DNA from: Acidithiobacillus marinus
Lineage (GTDB): Bacteria > Pseudomonadota > Gammaproteobacteria > Acidithiobacillales > Acidithiobacillaceae
Assembly: GCF_002847505.1 (NCBI RefSeq)
Contig: NZ_MXAV01000013.1
Coordinates: forward strand, 80,995 to 144,994
Reading direction: 5' to 3'
Length of the DNA: 64,000 bases
Position 1 is the stretch's first letter; every line of letters starts with the position of its first letter. Below the pieces are notes generated by a model. The model was given only the letters and a program-made list of their open reading frames with translations, had not been told where the DNA came from and searched no databases. Positions 45,720 through 54,366 of the stretch are shown one piece after another. Position numbers and translations under genes: made by a program.

Positions 45720-46694
45720 ATGGAAGTCCCAACTCTCACCGAAAACCAGCAAGCCAGCCTGCACCGTGTTCAGGTGCGACCCATCCTGCCCACGGAGCGG
45801 GAACGCTGGAATACGCTGATGCAAACGTATCACTACCGGGGCTTTCGCACCTTGGCGGGCCGTAACCTGCGCTATGTGGCTACGCTCGATGGTCGCTGGG
45901 TAGCGTTACTGGGCTGGCATGCCGCCGCTTTTCAATGCCAGGCGCGGGATCGGTGGATCGGCTGGTCCTGGATCTTGCGCCGCCAGCGCTTGCATCTCAT
46001 CGCCAACAATGCCCGTTTTCTGATCCTGCCCGGAGAATCCTTCCCGAATCTGGCGTCCCGTATTCTGGCGCTGAACCTGCACAGGCTCTCTGCGGACTGG
46101 CAATCCGTCTATGGGCATCCCATCGTGCTGGCTGAGACCTTTGTGGAATCCCCCCGTTTTACCGGTGCCTGCTACCGGGCCGCCAACTGGGTGGATGTCG
46201 GCGGAACCAAGGGCTTCGCCCGCCGTCCCGGTGGTGGCTATGTCCACCACGGCCAACCTAAACGTCTTCTGCTCTTTCCTCTCCATCCACAGGCGCGGGC
46301 CTGGTTGGCCCAGCCGCAGCCCCAACTCGAATGGACCCATACCCCCATGCAAACCGTGACGTTGAGCGACCGCGCAAATGGAAGGCTTGCGCCAAATCTT
46401 TTTCCGCCTTCCCGATACCCGCAGCAAACTAGGCAAGCAGCATCCCCTCCCGGCCATCCTGACGGTGGCCGTGGCCGCTGTCCTGACGCGGGCCGAAAGT
46501 TATGCCGCCATCGCCGAGTGGGGCGGTCGCTTGACCCAGGCTCAATTGAAGCGCATCCGCGCCCGATTCGATCCCAAAACCAAGCGCTACCTCGCCCCCT
46601 CCGAACCGACCATCCGGCGCGTCTTGCAAGGGGCCGATGTGGAGGCGCTGGATGCGGCGATCGGCGCCTGGCTACTGGGTACGGCGGGCTTTGA
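45720..46694 (+). CDS. DUF4338 (DruA-like) protein of the insertion sequence
   Basis: Only the first ~215 residues (to about base 46370) look like protein: QTYHYRGFRTLAGRNLRYVATLDGRWVALLGWHAAAF, RDRWIGWS, LIANNARFLIL, FVESPRFTGACYRAANW. This is the DUF4338 domain, also the core of the DruA protein of Druantia phage defence and found fused in front of some ISAs1-type transposases. After 46378 the frame overlaps the transposase frame and is a nonsense tail. A one-base shift would join the two into a single fusion protein. Confidence 0.8.
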   Translation: MEVPTLTENQQASLHRVQVRPILPTERERWNTLMQTYHYRGFRTLAGRNLRYVATLDGRWVALLGWHAAAFQCQARDRWIGWSWILRRQRLHLIANNARFLILPGESFPNLASRILALNLHRLSADWQSVYGHPIVLAETFVESPRFTGACYRAANWVDVGGTKGFARRPGGGYVHHGQPKRLLLFPLHPQARAWLAQPQPQLEWTHTPMQTVTLSDRANGRLAPNLFPPSRYPQQTRQAASPPGHPDGGRGRCPDAGRKLCRHRRVGRSLDPGSIEAHPRPIRSQNQALPRPLRTDHPARLARGRCGGAGCGDRRLATGYGGL

Positions 46695-47476
46695 AGCGGT
46701 GGCCGTCGATGGCAAAGTCCTCAAAGGGGCCGCACGCGCAGACGGCGCTCAGGTGCATCTGCTCAGCGCGTTCCTGCATGGACAGGGGGCCACCATCGCG
46801 CAAAAAGAAATCGCCCGGAAAACCAACGAAATTCCAGAACTGCGCAACCTGCTCCAGGACGTCAACATCGCGGGCAAGGTCGTCACCGCCGATGCCCTGC
46901 ATACCCAGCGGGAGACCGCCCGCTTCCTCGTCGAAGACAAGAAAGCCGATTATCTCTTCACCGCCGTCAAAGGCAATCAACGAAAACTCCGCGACCGTCT
47001 GACGTGCCTCCCTTGGGGCGATTTTCCCCCTCAACGCTGAAACCACAGAGGTCGGGCATGGCCGCTTTGAATACCGCAAAATCATCGTCGCCACCCGGGC
47101 AACCGGCCTCCATTTTCCGCATGTCGGACAAGCTTTCCTGATCCAACGCTCCACCATCAACAGCAAAGAGGGCACGATTCGGGATGATTATGCCTTCGGA
47201 CTCACCAGCCTGACCCCGGATCGTGCCACGCCCGAAAATCTGTTGGGCTTGGCCCGTGGTCACTGGGAAATTGAAAACCGGAACCATCATGTCCGCGATG
47301 TGACTTTCCACGAGGACCTCTCCCAAGTCCGTACCCAGAACGGTCCCCATATGATGGCGACCTTGCGCGAACTGGCCATGAGCATTATGCGTCTCACTGG
47401 CGTCAAGAATATCGCCAAAGCGTGCCGGGATTTCGCCGCCAGCGCGCACAAAACGCTCCGCCAACTCGGATACTGA
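46378..47476 (+). pseudogene. ISAs1 family transposase, frameshifted
   Basis: First part 46378-47040: FRLPDTRSKLGKQHPLPAIL, a typical H-repeat N-terminus, then AVDGKVLKGA with the first catalytic Asp, and VVTADALHTQ with the second. At a CCCCC run near 47030 the frame ends; one base fewer would continue as ETTEVGHGRFEYRKIIVA ... RGHWEIENRNHHVRDVTFHED (with the catalytic Glu of WEIEN) to the stop at 47476. So a full DDE transposase is split by a single extra base, either a real mutation, a sequencing error in the homopolymer, or frameshift expression. Confidence 0.88.
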
Positions 47477-47674
47477 GGCGCCACCACGGGGTTTACCTAT
47501 CCGAGAATAGCTCCGGAGGGCGAGCTGCGTCCGTCAGCCACCCCATTCACGATTCTGCACCCAAAATCGCCTGAAAATGCCGCATTTCCACCAACTATAG
47601 CCCCTTCAAACCACCATTAAAATCAGTGGCGAAAACCTCTGCTACTATATCTGGCGAGCTTGACGGAGCCCTGA

Positions 47675-47682
47675 GACCGGGG
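47675..47682 (+). repeat. 8-bp target-site duplication, right copy
   Basis: GACCGGGG, identical to 45618-45625. Confidence 0.95.
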
Positions 47683-48806
47683 TAGTGATAGGGGTTAATA
47701 ATGTTAGTTTGAGTATTGATCCAGGAGAGATTTTTGTAATAATGGGGCTCTCCGGGAGTGGGAAGTCAACGGTTTTGCGTCTCATCAATCGGCTATTGGA
47801 GCCCTCCAGCGGGCGAATTATTATTGATGGTCAAGACATTACGCAGATTGGAAGCAAAAAACTCAGAGAGGTTCGTAGAAAAAATTTTGGCATGGTCTTT
47901 CAGAGCTTTGCGTTAATTCCACATCGGACCGTCTTTCAGAATGTTGAGTTTGGTTTGGAAATTCAAGGTGTTGAAAAAAAAGAACGCCGGGCGCGCATTA
48001 TGGATGTCATTGAGGCCGTGGGTTTGCAAGGTTATGGTGATCTTCCTGTCAATCAGTTATCAGGTGGCATGCAGCAGCGGGTAGGGCTTGCTCGCGCATT
48101 AGCTGTTGATCCTGAAATTCTGTTGATGGATGAAGCTTTTAGTGCATTGGATCCCATTATTCGGAATCAGCTTCAGGATGATCTATTAGAAATACAGGAA
48201 AGGCTCAATAAGACGATCGTGTTTGTTTCTCATGATTTGGATGAGGCGCTCAAAATTGGTAACCACATTGCTATTTTGCGCGATGGTGAATTGATTCAGG
48301 TCGGGACTCCACAAGAAATCCTGGGTAAACCTGCAGATGAATATGTGTCTGCATTTGTTCAAGGCGCGGACAGAAGTAAGGTGTTGAAGGCCAGTGAAGT
48401 CATGCAAACCCTGAGAATTTCTGCTCACCCTAAAGATGCTCCTCGGGTATTGTTGAAAAAAATGGAGCGTAGTGGCTTCAACGGGCTGATTGTCATTGAT
48501 AACAGTCGTCATTTGTTAGGCTATGTTGATCTTGATACTGCTCGCCAGTATAGAGACCAAGATAATATTGATCCAAGCGTATATCAGCCGCTTGAGACCG
48601 TGGCACCAGATAATGTGGTGCGCGACTTGATTCAGCTCGCTCATGAAAAAAGAACGCCAATAATCGTGTTGGATGAACGTCAGCGCGTCCTCGGTGTGAT
48701 TGATAAAAGTAGTATTTTAGCAGCCTTAGCGCAGGGAGATGAAGAAGATGAAACAGGTCAAGCATCATTGGCAGAACCAGTGTCCGCAGCGGATATAGGA
48801 GGCTGA
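47683..48806 (+). pseudogene. proV: proV, 3' part (glycine betaine/proline ABC ATPase)
   Basis: Carries almost the whole ATPase: Walker A MGLSGSGKST, signature LSGGMQQRVGLARALA, Walker B ILLMDEAFSALD, switch His FVSHDLDEA, then a C-terminal pair of CBS-like segments (residues after base 48370: GLIVIDNSRHLLGYVDL and TPIIVLDERQRVLGVID), as in OpuA/ProV proteins that sense ionic strength. It lacks the first ~37 residues. A GTG at 47685 could restart translation, but no ribosome site is evident and transcription must come through or from the insertion sequence. proW follows 5 bp after its stop, so the whole uptake operon is probably affected. Confidence 0.9.
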
Positions 48807-48811
48807 TAGTG

Positions 48812-49666
48812 ATGTATCATTTTCCTGAGATTCCTCTGGGACATTGGGTGAGCACATGGGTCAACAATCTCACAGCCAATTACTCGGATAGCTTTGATGC
48901 TATTAGTTCAGGGATTCATACACTGATTGCCGGCCTGAATGAGGCTTTATTGGCGATTCCACCCGAAGTCTTCATCTTGCTGGTGGCGGTCATGGCATTG
49001 TTTAGCGCTGGATGGCGAAGACCCCGAGCCTGGGGCCTCGTGCTATTCTGTATTGTCGGTCTTGGACTCGTGTGGAATTTGAACCTGTGGTCTGCGCTCA
49101 TACAAACATTGGCATTGGTTTTGGCAGCGGAGATATTGGTGCTGATTATTGGTTTACCAGCCGGAATCTTAACTGCCGAAAGTGTATGGGCGGCAAGGAT
49201 ACTACGTCCCGTACTGGATATCATGCAGACCATGCCAGCGTTCGTGTATTTAGTTCCGGCAGTTATTTTCTTTGGTCTTGGCCTGGTGCCTGGCGTGATC
49301 GCGACCACTATTTTTGCTCTGCCTCCGCTGGTCCGCCTTACTTCACTGGGTATTCAAAATGTTCCAGAAGAACTGATCGAGGCGTCAGAGGCCTTTGGCG
49401 CCACTTGGTTTCAACGACTTTGGAAGGTGCAGTTGCCTACTGCGCTACCCTCTATTATGGCTGGGGTTAATCAGTCCATCATGCTGGGTCTCTCCATGGT
49501 GGTTATTGCTGCAATGATTGGTGCCGGAGGTCTTGGAAATCAGGTGCTTCAGGGTATCACTCAGTTAGATGTTGGAGAGAGTTTTGTTGGCGGGATCAGT
49601 GTGGTGATTTTGGCCATAATCATCGACCGATTGACTCAATCACTTGCAAAATTGCACAAGGAGTAA
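48812..49666 (+). CDS. proW: ProW-type ABC permease
   Basis: About 284 residues, six or seven membrane helices, inner-membrane channel of the glycine betaine/proline importer. The EAA loop is ELIEASEAFGATWFQRLWKVQLPTALPSIMAGVN, which docks on ProV. AGGAGG at 48797-48802 serves the ATG at 48812 (a GTG at 48809 is also possible). Downstream of the interrupted proV and 5 bp before proX. Confidence 0.93.
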   Translation: MYHFPEIPLGHWVSTWVNNLTANYSDSFDAISSGIHTLIAGLNEALLAIPPEVFILLVAVMALFSAGWRRPRAWGLVLFCIVGLGLVWNLNLWSALIQTLALVLAAEILVLIIGLPAGILTAESVWAARILRPVLDIMQTMPAFVYLVPAVIFFGLGLVPGVIATTIFALPPLVRLTSLGIQNVPEELIEASEAFGATWFQRLWKVQLPTALPSIMAGVNQSIMLGLSMVVIAAMIGAGGLGNQVLQGITQLDVGESFVGGISVVILAIIIDRLTQSLAKLHKE

Positions 49667-49671
49667 TATTA

Positions 49672-50523
49672 ATGAAAGGTAATTTTATCGCGTCATTAGT
49701 TGTCGCATCCTGTCTTGCCATTCCCGGAATAGCACTGGCGAATACTCCGCCTATCCGAATTACCTACGTCTCATCGTGGCAAAGCAGCAATATCGAGACG
49801 CATATTGTCGGTAAATTAATCCAGGAAAAAATGCACTTGCCCGTGCGATTAATTTCAACAGAAGCAGGGCCGATGTGGGCGTCTGTTGCCAAAGGCAGTG
49901 CTGACCTTACCGTTACCGCATGGTTACCTTATACTCAAAAACAGTATTGGCAAAGATTTCAGCATCAAGTAGTGAACTTGGGACCTATCACCACCGGAAC
50001 CTGGGCGGGACTCGCTGTTCCAAGCTATGTACCAGTGCACAGCCTGAGTCAGCTGGAGCATTATCATCATAATTTCAATGGTCGTATTATTGGTATCGGT
50101 GATGGAGCTGGTGTGATGATTACCACCAGAGAAGCTATTAAGGCTTATGGAATGCATCATATGCACTTACTGGCAAGTTCTACGCCTGCCATGGAAGCCC
50201 AGGTTGCGCGATCGGTTGCGAGAAAGAAGTGGGTGGTGTTCACCTGTTGGAAACCGCTTGGTATTTGGGCAAAATTTCACCTGCGGCCACTTGCTGATCC
50301 CAAGAATATATATGGCAAGCCGGGTAATATTGATGCCGTAATCAATCCCGAGCTGAAACACACGCATCCAGCGTTGGTGAAATTTCTTGGAAAAGTGAAT
50401 ATTCCGCTCCCCGAAGTTCAAGCCATGATGGTCGAAAAACAGGACGGTAAACCGATGACAGAAATTGTTCAAAAATGGATTACTTCGCATCAAGCTGAAG
50501 TTGCAAGCTGGTTGAAAGCATAA
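49672..50523 (+). CDS. proX: ProX-type periplasmic substrate-binding protein
   Basis: 283 residues. Signal peptide MKGNFIASLVVASCLAIPG... with cleavage after ALA (about residue 24), then an OpuAC-type binding domain (ITYVSSWQSSNIETHIVGKLIQE; TAWLPYTQKQYW; KKWVVFTCWKPLGIWAKF). Several Trp and Tyr residues could form the aromatic cage for a quaternary amine. Captures betaine or a similar osmolyte for ProVW. A strong terminator follows. Confidence 0.92.
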   Translation: MKGNFIASLVVASCLAIPGIALANTPPIRITYVSSWQSSNIETHIVGKLIQEKMHLPVRLISTEAGPMWASVAKGSADLTVTAWLPYTQKQYWQRFQHQVVNLGPITTGTWAGLAVPSYVPVHSLSQLEHYHHNFNGRIIGIGDGAGVMITTREAIKAYGMHHMHLLASSTPAMEAQVARSVARKKWVVFTCWKPLGIWAKFHLRPLADPKNIYGKPGNIDAVINPELKHTHPALVKFLGKVNIPLPEVQAMMVEKQDGKPMTEIVQKWITSHQAEVASWLKA

Positions 50524-50632
50524 CTTGGGAAGATGTAACCTCGGACATGATGTCTGTGAGGTAAGTAAAATTGCGTAATCTGGTCTGTTCCCTGATAGAA
50601 TTTCATCCAGGCGCATTCCAGTAAATTAAATT

Positions 50633-50669
50633 AAAAGGGGTTACATATCTAAATGTAACCCCTTTTTTT
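50633..50669 (+). terminator. intrinsic terminator of the proVWX operon
   Basis: AAAAGGGGTTACAT (50633-50646), 6-nt loop, ATGTAACCCC plus TTTTTTT (50653-50669). Perfect stem and U-run. It ends 2 bp before the tRNA remnant and marks the end of the older chromosomal segment. Confidence 0.9.
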
Positions 50670-50671
50670 AT

Positions 50672-50718
50672 TGGTGCGCTCGGAGAGAGTCGAACTCCCG
50701 ACCTACTGGTTCGTAGCC
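50672..50718 (-). repeat. tRNA-Arg(ACG) 3' remnant = attachment site
   Basis: Minus strand: anticodon loop CTACGAA, anticodon-stem 3' arm CCAGT, variable AGGTC, T arm GGGAG-TTCGACT-CTCTC, acceptor 3' arm CGAGCGC, A, CCA. The 5' half of the tRNA is absent. Integrases that use tRNA genes leave exactly such a 3' duplicate at one end of the element; the element would lie on the side of the missing half, i.e. to the right. An intact tRNA-Arg(ACG) is expected at the other end. Confidence 0.85.
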
Positions 50719-50755
50719 AGAAATAGCTACATTTCCGCCGTGCCTCGCTATTTCT
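50719..50755. repeat. inverted repeat next to the attachment site
   Basis: AGAAATAGC (50719-50727) and GCTATTTCT (50747-50755), a perfect 9-bp inverted repeat beginning right where the tRNA homology ends. Confidence 0.6.
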
Positions 50756-50799
50756 TGGTTTCTTATCTGATTGATAAATAACAAAACATGGAATGGCCA

Positions 50800-50861
50800 T
50801 GTCCCAATATATCCCAGATTGTCCCAATATGTCCTATTCTTACTGTCCCGAAATTGTCCCG
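50800..50861. promoter_or_regulatory. clustered GTCCC repeats, probable integrase arm sites
   Basis: GTCCCAATAT (50801 and 50821), ATCCC (50812), GTCC (50831), GTCCCG (50845) and GTCCCG (50856): six copies of a short motif in about 60 bp, roughly one helical turn apart, all in the same direction. Position 80-140 bp inside from the tRNA remnant is where tyrosine-integrase arm-type sites lie. No integrase gene is next to it in the window. The rest of 50862-50990 shows nothing. Confidence 0.5.
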
Positions 50862-51069
50862 TGAGAATTACCCAAACATCCCTGCCATCATTGATGTTCA
50901 GAACTTCACCACTATACCCGCGACACTAACTCAGCAACCTATCTAGCAGATTTAACCGATTTTGCACTTTTCTGGCCATGTCGTATGATGGTAAGCGTCT
51001 AAGCAACCCACCTTTCCAAATTTTCCGACCTGAGCGACCCTGATTTGCATTCAGCAAGGAGGGGTAGTT

Positions 51070-51399
51070 ATGACGAAGGAAGAGAAGGCGGCTTATTGGC
51101 GGCAACAGGTAGACGGGTTCCAGGCGAGCGGTCTTACGGTGAAGCATTACTGTGCGCAGGCAGGGATTGCCGTAGCCACCCTACATTACTGGCGCAAGCG
51201 CTTTGCTGCGCCATCGGAACCACGTTCTATGGCCGCCGTCCCCGAAGGGTTTTTGCCGGTCACGCTGGCCCCGATTCGGTCGTCTGTTTCCCCGGTAGAA
51301 ATTCACCTGTTGTCCGGTCGTGGCCTGAAGCTTGCGGCACCCGTAGACACGGACTGGCTGCAAACGCTGGTGCGGGTCCTTGAAAGCCCATGTGGTTGA
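51070..51399 (+). CDS. tnpA: IS66 accessory protein TnpA
   Basis: 109 residues, the small helix-turn-helix protein of IS66 elements: EEKAAYWRQQVDGFQASGLTVKHYCAQAGIAVATLHYWRKRF. AAGGAGGGG lies upstream of the ATG. Its end overlaps tnpB by 10 bp. Confidence 0.93.
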   Translation: MTKEEKAAYWRQQVDGFQASGLTVKHYCAQAGIAVATLHYWRKRFAAPSEPRSMAAVPEGFLPVTLAPIRSSVSPVEIHLLSGRGLKLAAPVDTDWLQTLVRVLESPCG

Positions 51400-51737
51400 G
51401 TCCGGGCAGCCGCATCTGGCTGGCAGCAGCACCCGTGGATATGCGTCTGGGTTTTGATGGTCTGGCCGCACGGGTGCAGGGGATATTGGCGGCAGATCCT
51501 TTTTGCGGTCACGCCTTTGTGTTTCGCAACCGCCGGGGCGATCGCCTGAAATTGTTGCTCTGGGACGGTCTGGGATTCTGGCTCTTATATCGCCGTCTGG
51601 ATCAGGGGCGATTGCACTGGCCCCTCGCCGATGCCGATGCCATAGAGCTATCGGCCGCGCAGTGGGCGATGCTGGTGGAGGGGCGCCCGTGGACGCCGTT
51701 GCCAGCCCTGGAAAAATGTACGCCCACACGGCTGTAA
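51390..51737 (+). CDS. tnpB: IS66 accessory protein TnpB
   Basis: 115 residues, the IS66 Orf2 family: SRIWLAAAPVDMRLGFDGLAARVQ, then FVFRNRRGDRLKLLLWDGLGFWLLYRRL. Full family length. Required with TnpA and TnpC for IS66 movement. Confidence 0.95.
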   Translation: MWLSPGSRIWLAAAPVDMRLGFDGLAARVQGILAADPFCGHAFVFRNRRGDRLKLLLWDGLGFWLLYRRLDQGRLHWPLADADAIELSAAQWAMLVEGRPWTPLPALEKCTPTRL

Positions 51738-51785
51738 CTCGCTGAATTACTGGCATAAAGCTCCTATTGCTGGTACTATTTATCC

Positions 51786-53454
51786 ATGGATTCAACGCCT
51801 CCCATGCCCCTTCCCAGCAGCCCGGACGCCCTACGCGATCTGGTCCTGAGCCTGCTACAGAAACAGGAAGAACAGGAAGCGGAACGCACCCGGATCATCG
51901 CGCAGCAACAAGCCCTCATCCGTCCAGAAAGACCAACACATCGCCGCACGCGATGAAACCATCGCCCGCCTGGAAAGCACTATCGCCAAACTCAACCGCT
52001 GGCGATTCGGGCGCCGTTCGGAAAAGCTCTCTCCCGACCAGATTGGCCTCTGGGAAGAAGCCCTGGATACGGAAATCGCGGCGATGGAAAGCCTCCTCGA
52101 CACCGTGCTGGCAGACAGCGCCGCCGTGACGGCGACCCCTGCAGAGGTGGAGACGACGGATGTTGTCCACGCAGAAATCAGGACCGTTCCAGCGCGTCCG
52201 ACCCGTCGTCATCCCGGTCGCACGCCCATTCCCGCCCACCTGCCCCGGGTGGAAGTACGGCATGCCCCCCAGACCTGCACCTGCGATCAATGCGGGGGCG
52301 TGCTGGAACATGTGGGCGAAGAGATCAGCGAAAAGCTGGATTTTATCCCCGGCCACTTCCAGGTGATCCGCCATATCCGCCCCAAGCTGGCCTGCCGTCC
52401 CTGCGGTACCCTGGAAAGCCCGGCATTACCGGCCCAGGTTATCGACAAGGGCTTGCCTACCGCCCGACTCCTGGCCCATGTGATGACCGCCAAGCATGTG
52501 GATCATCTGCCCCTGTATCGGCAGGAGCCCCAATATCAGCGGGCCGGTGTACCGATCTCCCGTGCCACCCTCTGCAGCTGGCTGGGACAGGGAGAATACT
52601 GGATCAGCATTCTCGCGGAAGCCTGCAAAATGGCCTTGCTGGAAGGAAAGATGCTGCACGCCGACGAGACGCCCTTGCCGGTGCTCCACCCCGGCAGTGG
52701 CAAGACGGACATAGCCTATCTCTGGGTTTATCGCAGTCAGGCGGATGCCCCACATCCTATTGTTGTCTTTGATTACGCCCCGGACCGCAAGGGGATACAC
52801 CCGCAACACTTCCTGGGTGACTGGAAGGGCATACTCCAGACCGATGACTACGGAGGTTATGATGCCCTCTACCGCAAGGAACAAGTCACAGAGGCTGGCT
52901 GCTGGGCGCATGTGCGTCGTCACTTCCATGACGTGGAGCAGCGGGGTCCGAGTCCCGTAGCGCAGAAGGCCCTGGCCTGGATCGCCAAACTCTATGCCAT
53001 TGAGGCAGAGATCCAGGCATCGCCACCCGATCAGAAAGCGGCTGCCCGACAGCAACGTGCAAGCCCGCTGCTGGAAGCCTTCCAGTCCTGGCTCACGGAA
53101 ACCCAGATGCAGGTCGCCCCGAAAAGTGGCATCGCCAAAGCCATCGCTTATGCCCTGAAGCGCTGGAAGGCCCTTACCCTCTACCTCAAAGAGGGGCAGC
53201 TCAGCATCGACAATAATCCAGTGGAACGGGCGTTGCGCGGGGTGGCCATTGGTCGCAAGAATTTCTTGTTCGTCGGCAATGATGCCGGAGGCCAACGGGC
53301 GGCGTTCTTCTACAGTATGATCGAAACCTGCAAACTCAACGGTATCGAACCCTTCGCCTATCTCTGTGACGTGCTCGAAAAGCTCCCCACCTGGCCCAAC
53401 AAGCGACTCCACGAACTCTTGCCGTGGAACTGGAAAAAATCTGCATTAGCCTGA
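51786..53454 (+). pseudogene. tnpC: IS66 transposase TnpC with N-terminal frameshift
   Basis: The start MDSTPPMPLPSSPDALRDLVLSLL is at 51786, but that frame stops at 51956. The rest is in another frame from about 51930: HIAARDETIARLESTIAKLNRWRFGRRSEKLS, the zinc finger (CTCDQCGGVLEHVGEE ... KLACRPCGT), the DDE core (LHADETPLPVLHPGSGKTDIAYLW, DDYGGYDALY, and SIDNNPVERALRGVAIGRKNF with the catalytic Glu) and the C-terminus to 53454. One extra base near 51928 explains it. As written it is inactive unless translation starts at 52084, which loses the coiled-coil leader. Confidence 0.88.
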
Positions 53455-53494
53455 TCGGCGCCAACCCGCAAGAGTGGGTTGCTTAGACGCTTAC

Positions 53495-53606
53495 CATTGA
53501 TGGTTTCTGCCAAGGCATTATCGTCACTGTCCCCGGTGCTGCCGACAGAAGCAGCCACACCGGCATCGGCCAGGCGCTCCGTATAGCGTATGCTGAGGGG
53601 GAGCAA
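53495..53606 (-). pseudogene. IS3-family transposase (OrfB) fragment
   Basis: Minus-strand frame reads SIRYTERLADAGVAASVG, then GDSDDNALAETING, the most conserved block of IS3-type rve transposases (around the last catalytic residues). It is cut at 53495 by the IS66 end and lost at its own 5' side near 53600. The missing part does not appear on the other flank of IS66. Confidence 0.8.
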
Positions 53607-53943
53607 CAGTTACGGAGTGCGAATTACACAACTGTTACAGTGCAACAACCGTCACATAAACGGCGGTTTGGGGGACAGGCCAGGATGGGGGGATTCTGGG
53701 CGTCCAAACGATCACATAACCGGTCACGTATTCTCTATACCGCATAGGGATGGTTCGTTTACGGGATAGCCTTTGTTGTAGCCGACGGGTCCTGTCGTGA
53801 TGGGCCCCCTCTTCTCAATACCCGCCACGCAATGGCAGGCGTTCGCTCGTCAATAGTGCTTACTGGGCTTGCTCATTGAGTGAATGCTGTTGTCATCGGC
53901 CTACCTCGACCACCATTGTGCGGTGGTCCGCAGTCCTTTTGTT
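53607..53943. other. non-coding stretch
   Basis: 337 bp between the IS3 fragment and the GGDEF fragment. No convincing gene or strong hairpin; two short related strings, GTCACATAAACGG and ATCACATAACCGG, lie about 70 bp apart. Probably scrambled mobile-element debris. Confidence 0.5.
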
Positions 53944-54366
53944 TCAGAATTCAACACGGTCCCGCCCATTGCTTTTAGCTTCGTAAAGCGCTTTGTCTGC
54001 AATGGTCAAAAGATCGTTTACGGAGTCCCCCATACTGGGAATGGTACTGGCAACTCCGACGCTGACAGTGACAAAGCCACTTGGAGAGGAGGGATGACTG
54101 ATGCGGGCATCTAGAATCCAAGCTCTTATTTTTTCTGCGATTTCTATTGCGCCTTCTGGAGGGGTATCGGGTAGAACAGCACAAAACTCTTCGCCGCCAA
54201 ATCTCGCTATAAAGTCTGAAGTCCGTTTTGGAAAATTATTCAGCAGTTGTCCAATTTTTCTTAAGCAAGCATCCCCTGCAAGATGTCCTTCCGAATCATT
54301 GATGGCTTTGAATTTGTCGGGCAATCGTCGAAGATCAGTTGGTCCATCCGCATGAAGATATGGCAA
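53944..54366 (-). pseudogene. GGDEF (diguanylate cyclase) domain, N-terminally truncated
   Basis: Last ~120 residues of a diguanylate cyclase: FKAINDSEGHLAGDACLRKIG, active loop IARFGGEEFCAVLP, then TVSVGVAS and ADKALYEAKSNGRDRVEF. The catalytic GGEEF is intact, but the start of the GGDEF domain (the LTGLxNR and first DxD region) and any sensor part are replaced by unrelated sequence, so it should not make c-di-GMP. Located in a region of transposon remnants. Confidence 0.8.

Larger units (their letters stand above)
45626..47674 (+). mobile_element. ISAs1-family insertion sequence in proV, 2049 bp
   Basis: Left end TCAGGGCCCTGTCAA (45626-45640); right end, read inward on the other strand, TCAGGGCTCCGTCAA (47674-47660): 13 of 15 identical. 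Flanked by perfect 8-bp duplications. Contains a DUF4338 frame and an ISAs1 transposase in two frames. The duplication and conserved ends indicate a recent insertion, yet the transposase reading is frameshifted. About 80 bp at the left end and 200 bp at the right end (47477-47674) are non-coding. Confidence 0.95.
50991..53494 (+). mobile_element. IS66-family insertion sequence, 2504 bp
   Basis: Ends GTAAGCGTCTAAGCAACCCA (21 bp identical, 50991-51011 and inverted 53474-53494), starting GTAA as usual for IS66. Holds tnpA, tnpB and tnpC in the standard order. The flanking octamers GTATGATG and CATTGATG agree only in TGATG, so there is no clean 8-bp duplication. Confidence 0.95.

Noticed and set aside
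50800..50861. GTCCC repeats as iterons of a replication origin
   Set aside because: They are short, only partly regular and lie next to a tRNA attachment remnant; integrase arm sites explain them better, and no rep gene is adjacent.
52426..53412. 328-codon minus-strand frame inside IS66
   Set aside because: Exact antisense of tnpC, without recognisable domains.
53944..54366. Functional diguanylate cyclase
   Set aside because: GGEEF is intact but the N-terminal third of the domain is replaced by unrelated sequence, so it is a fragment.
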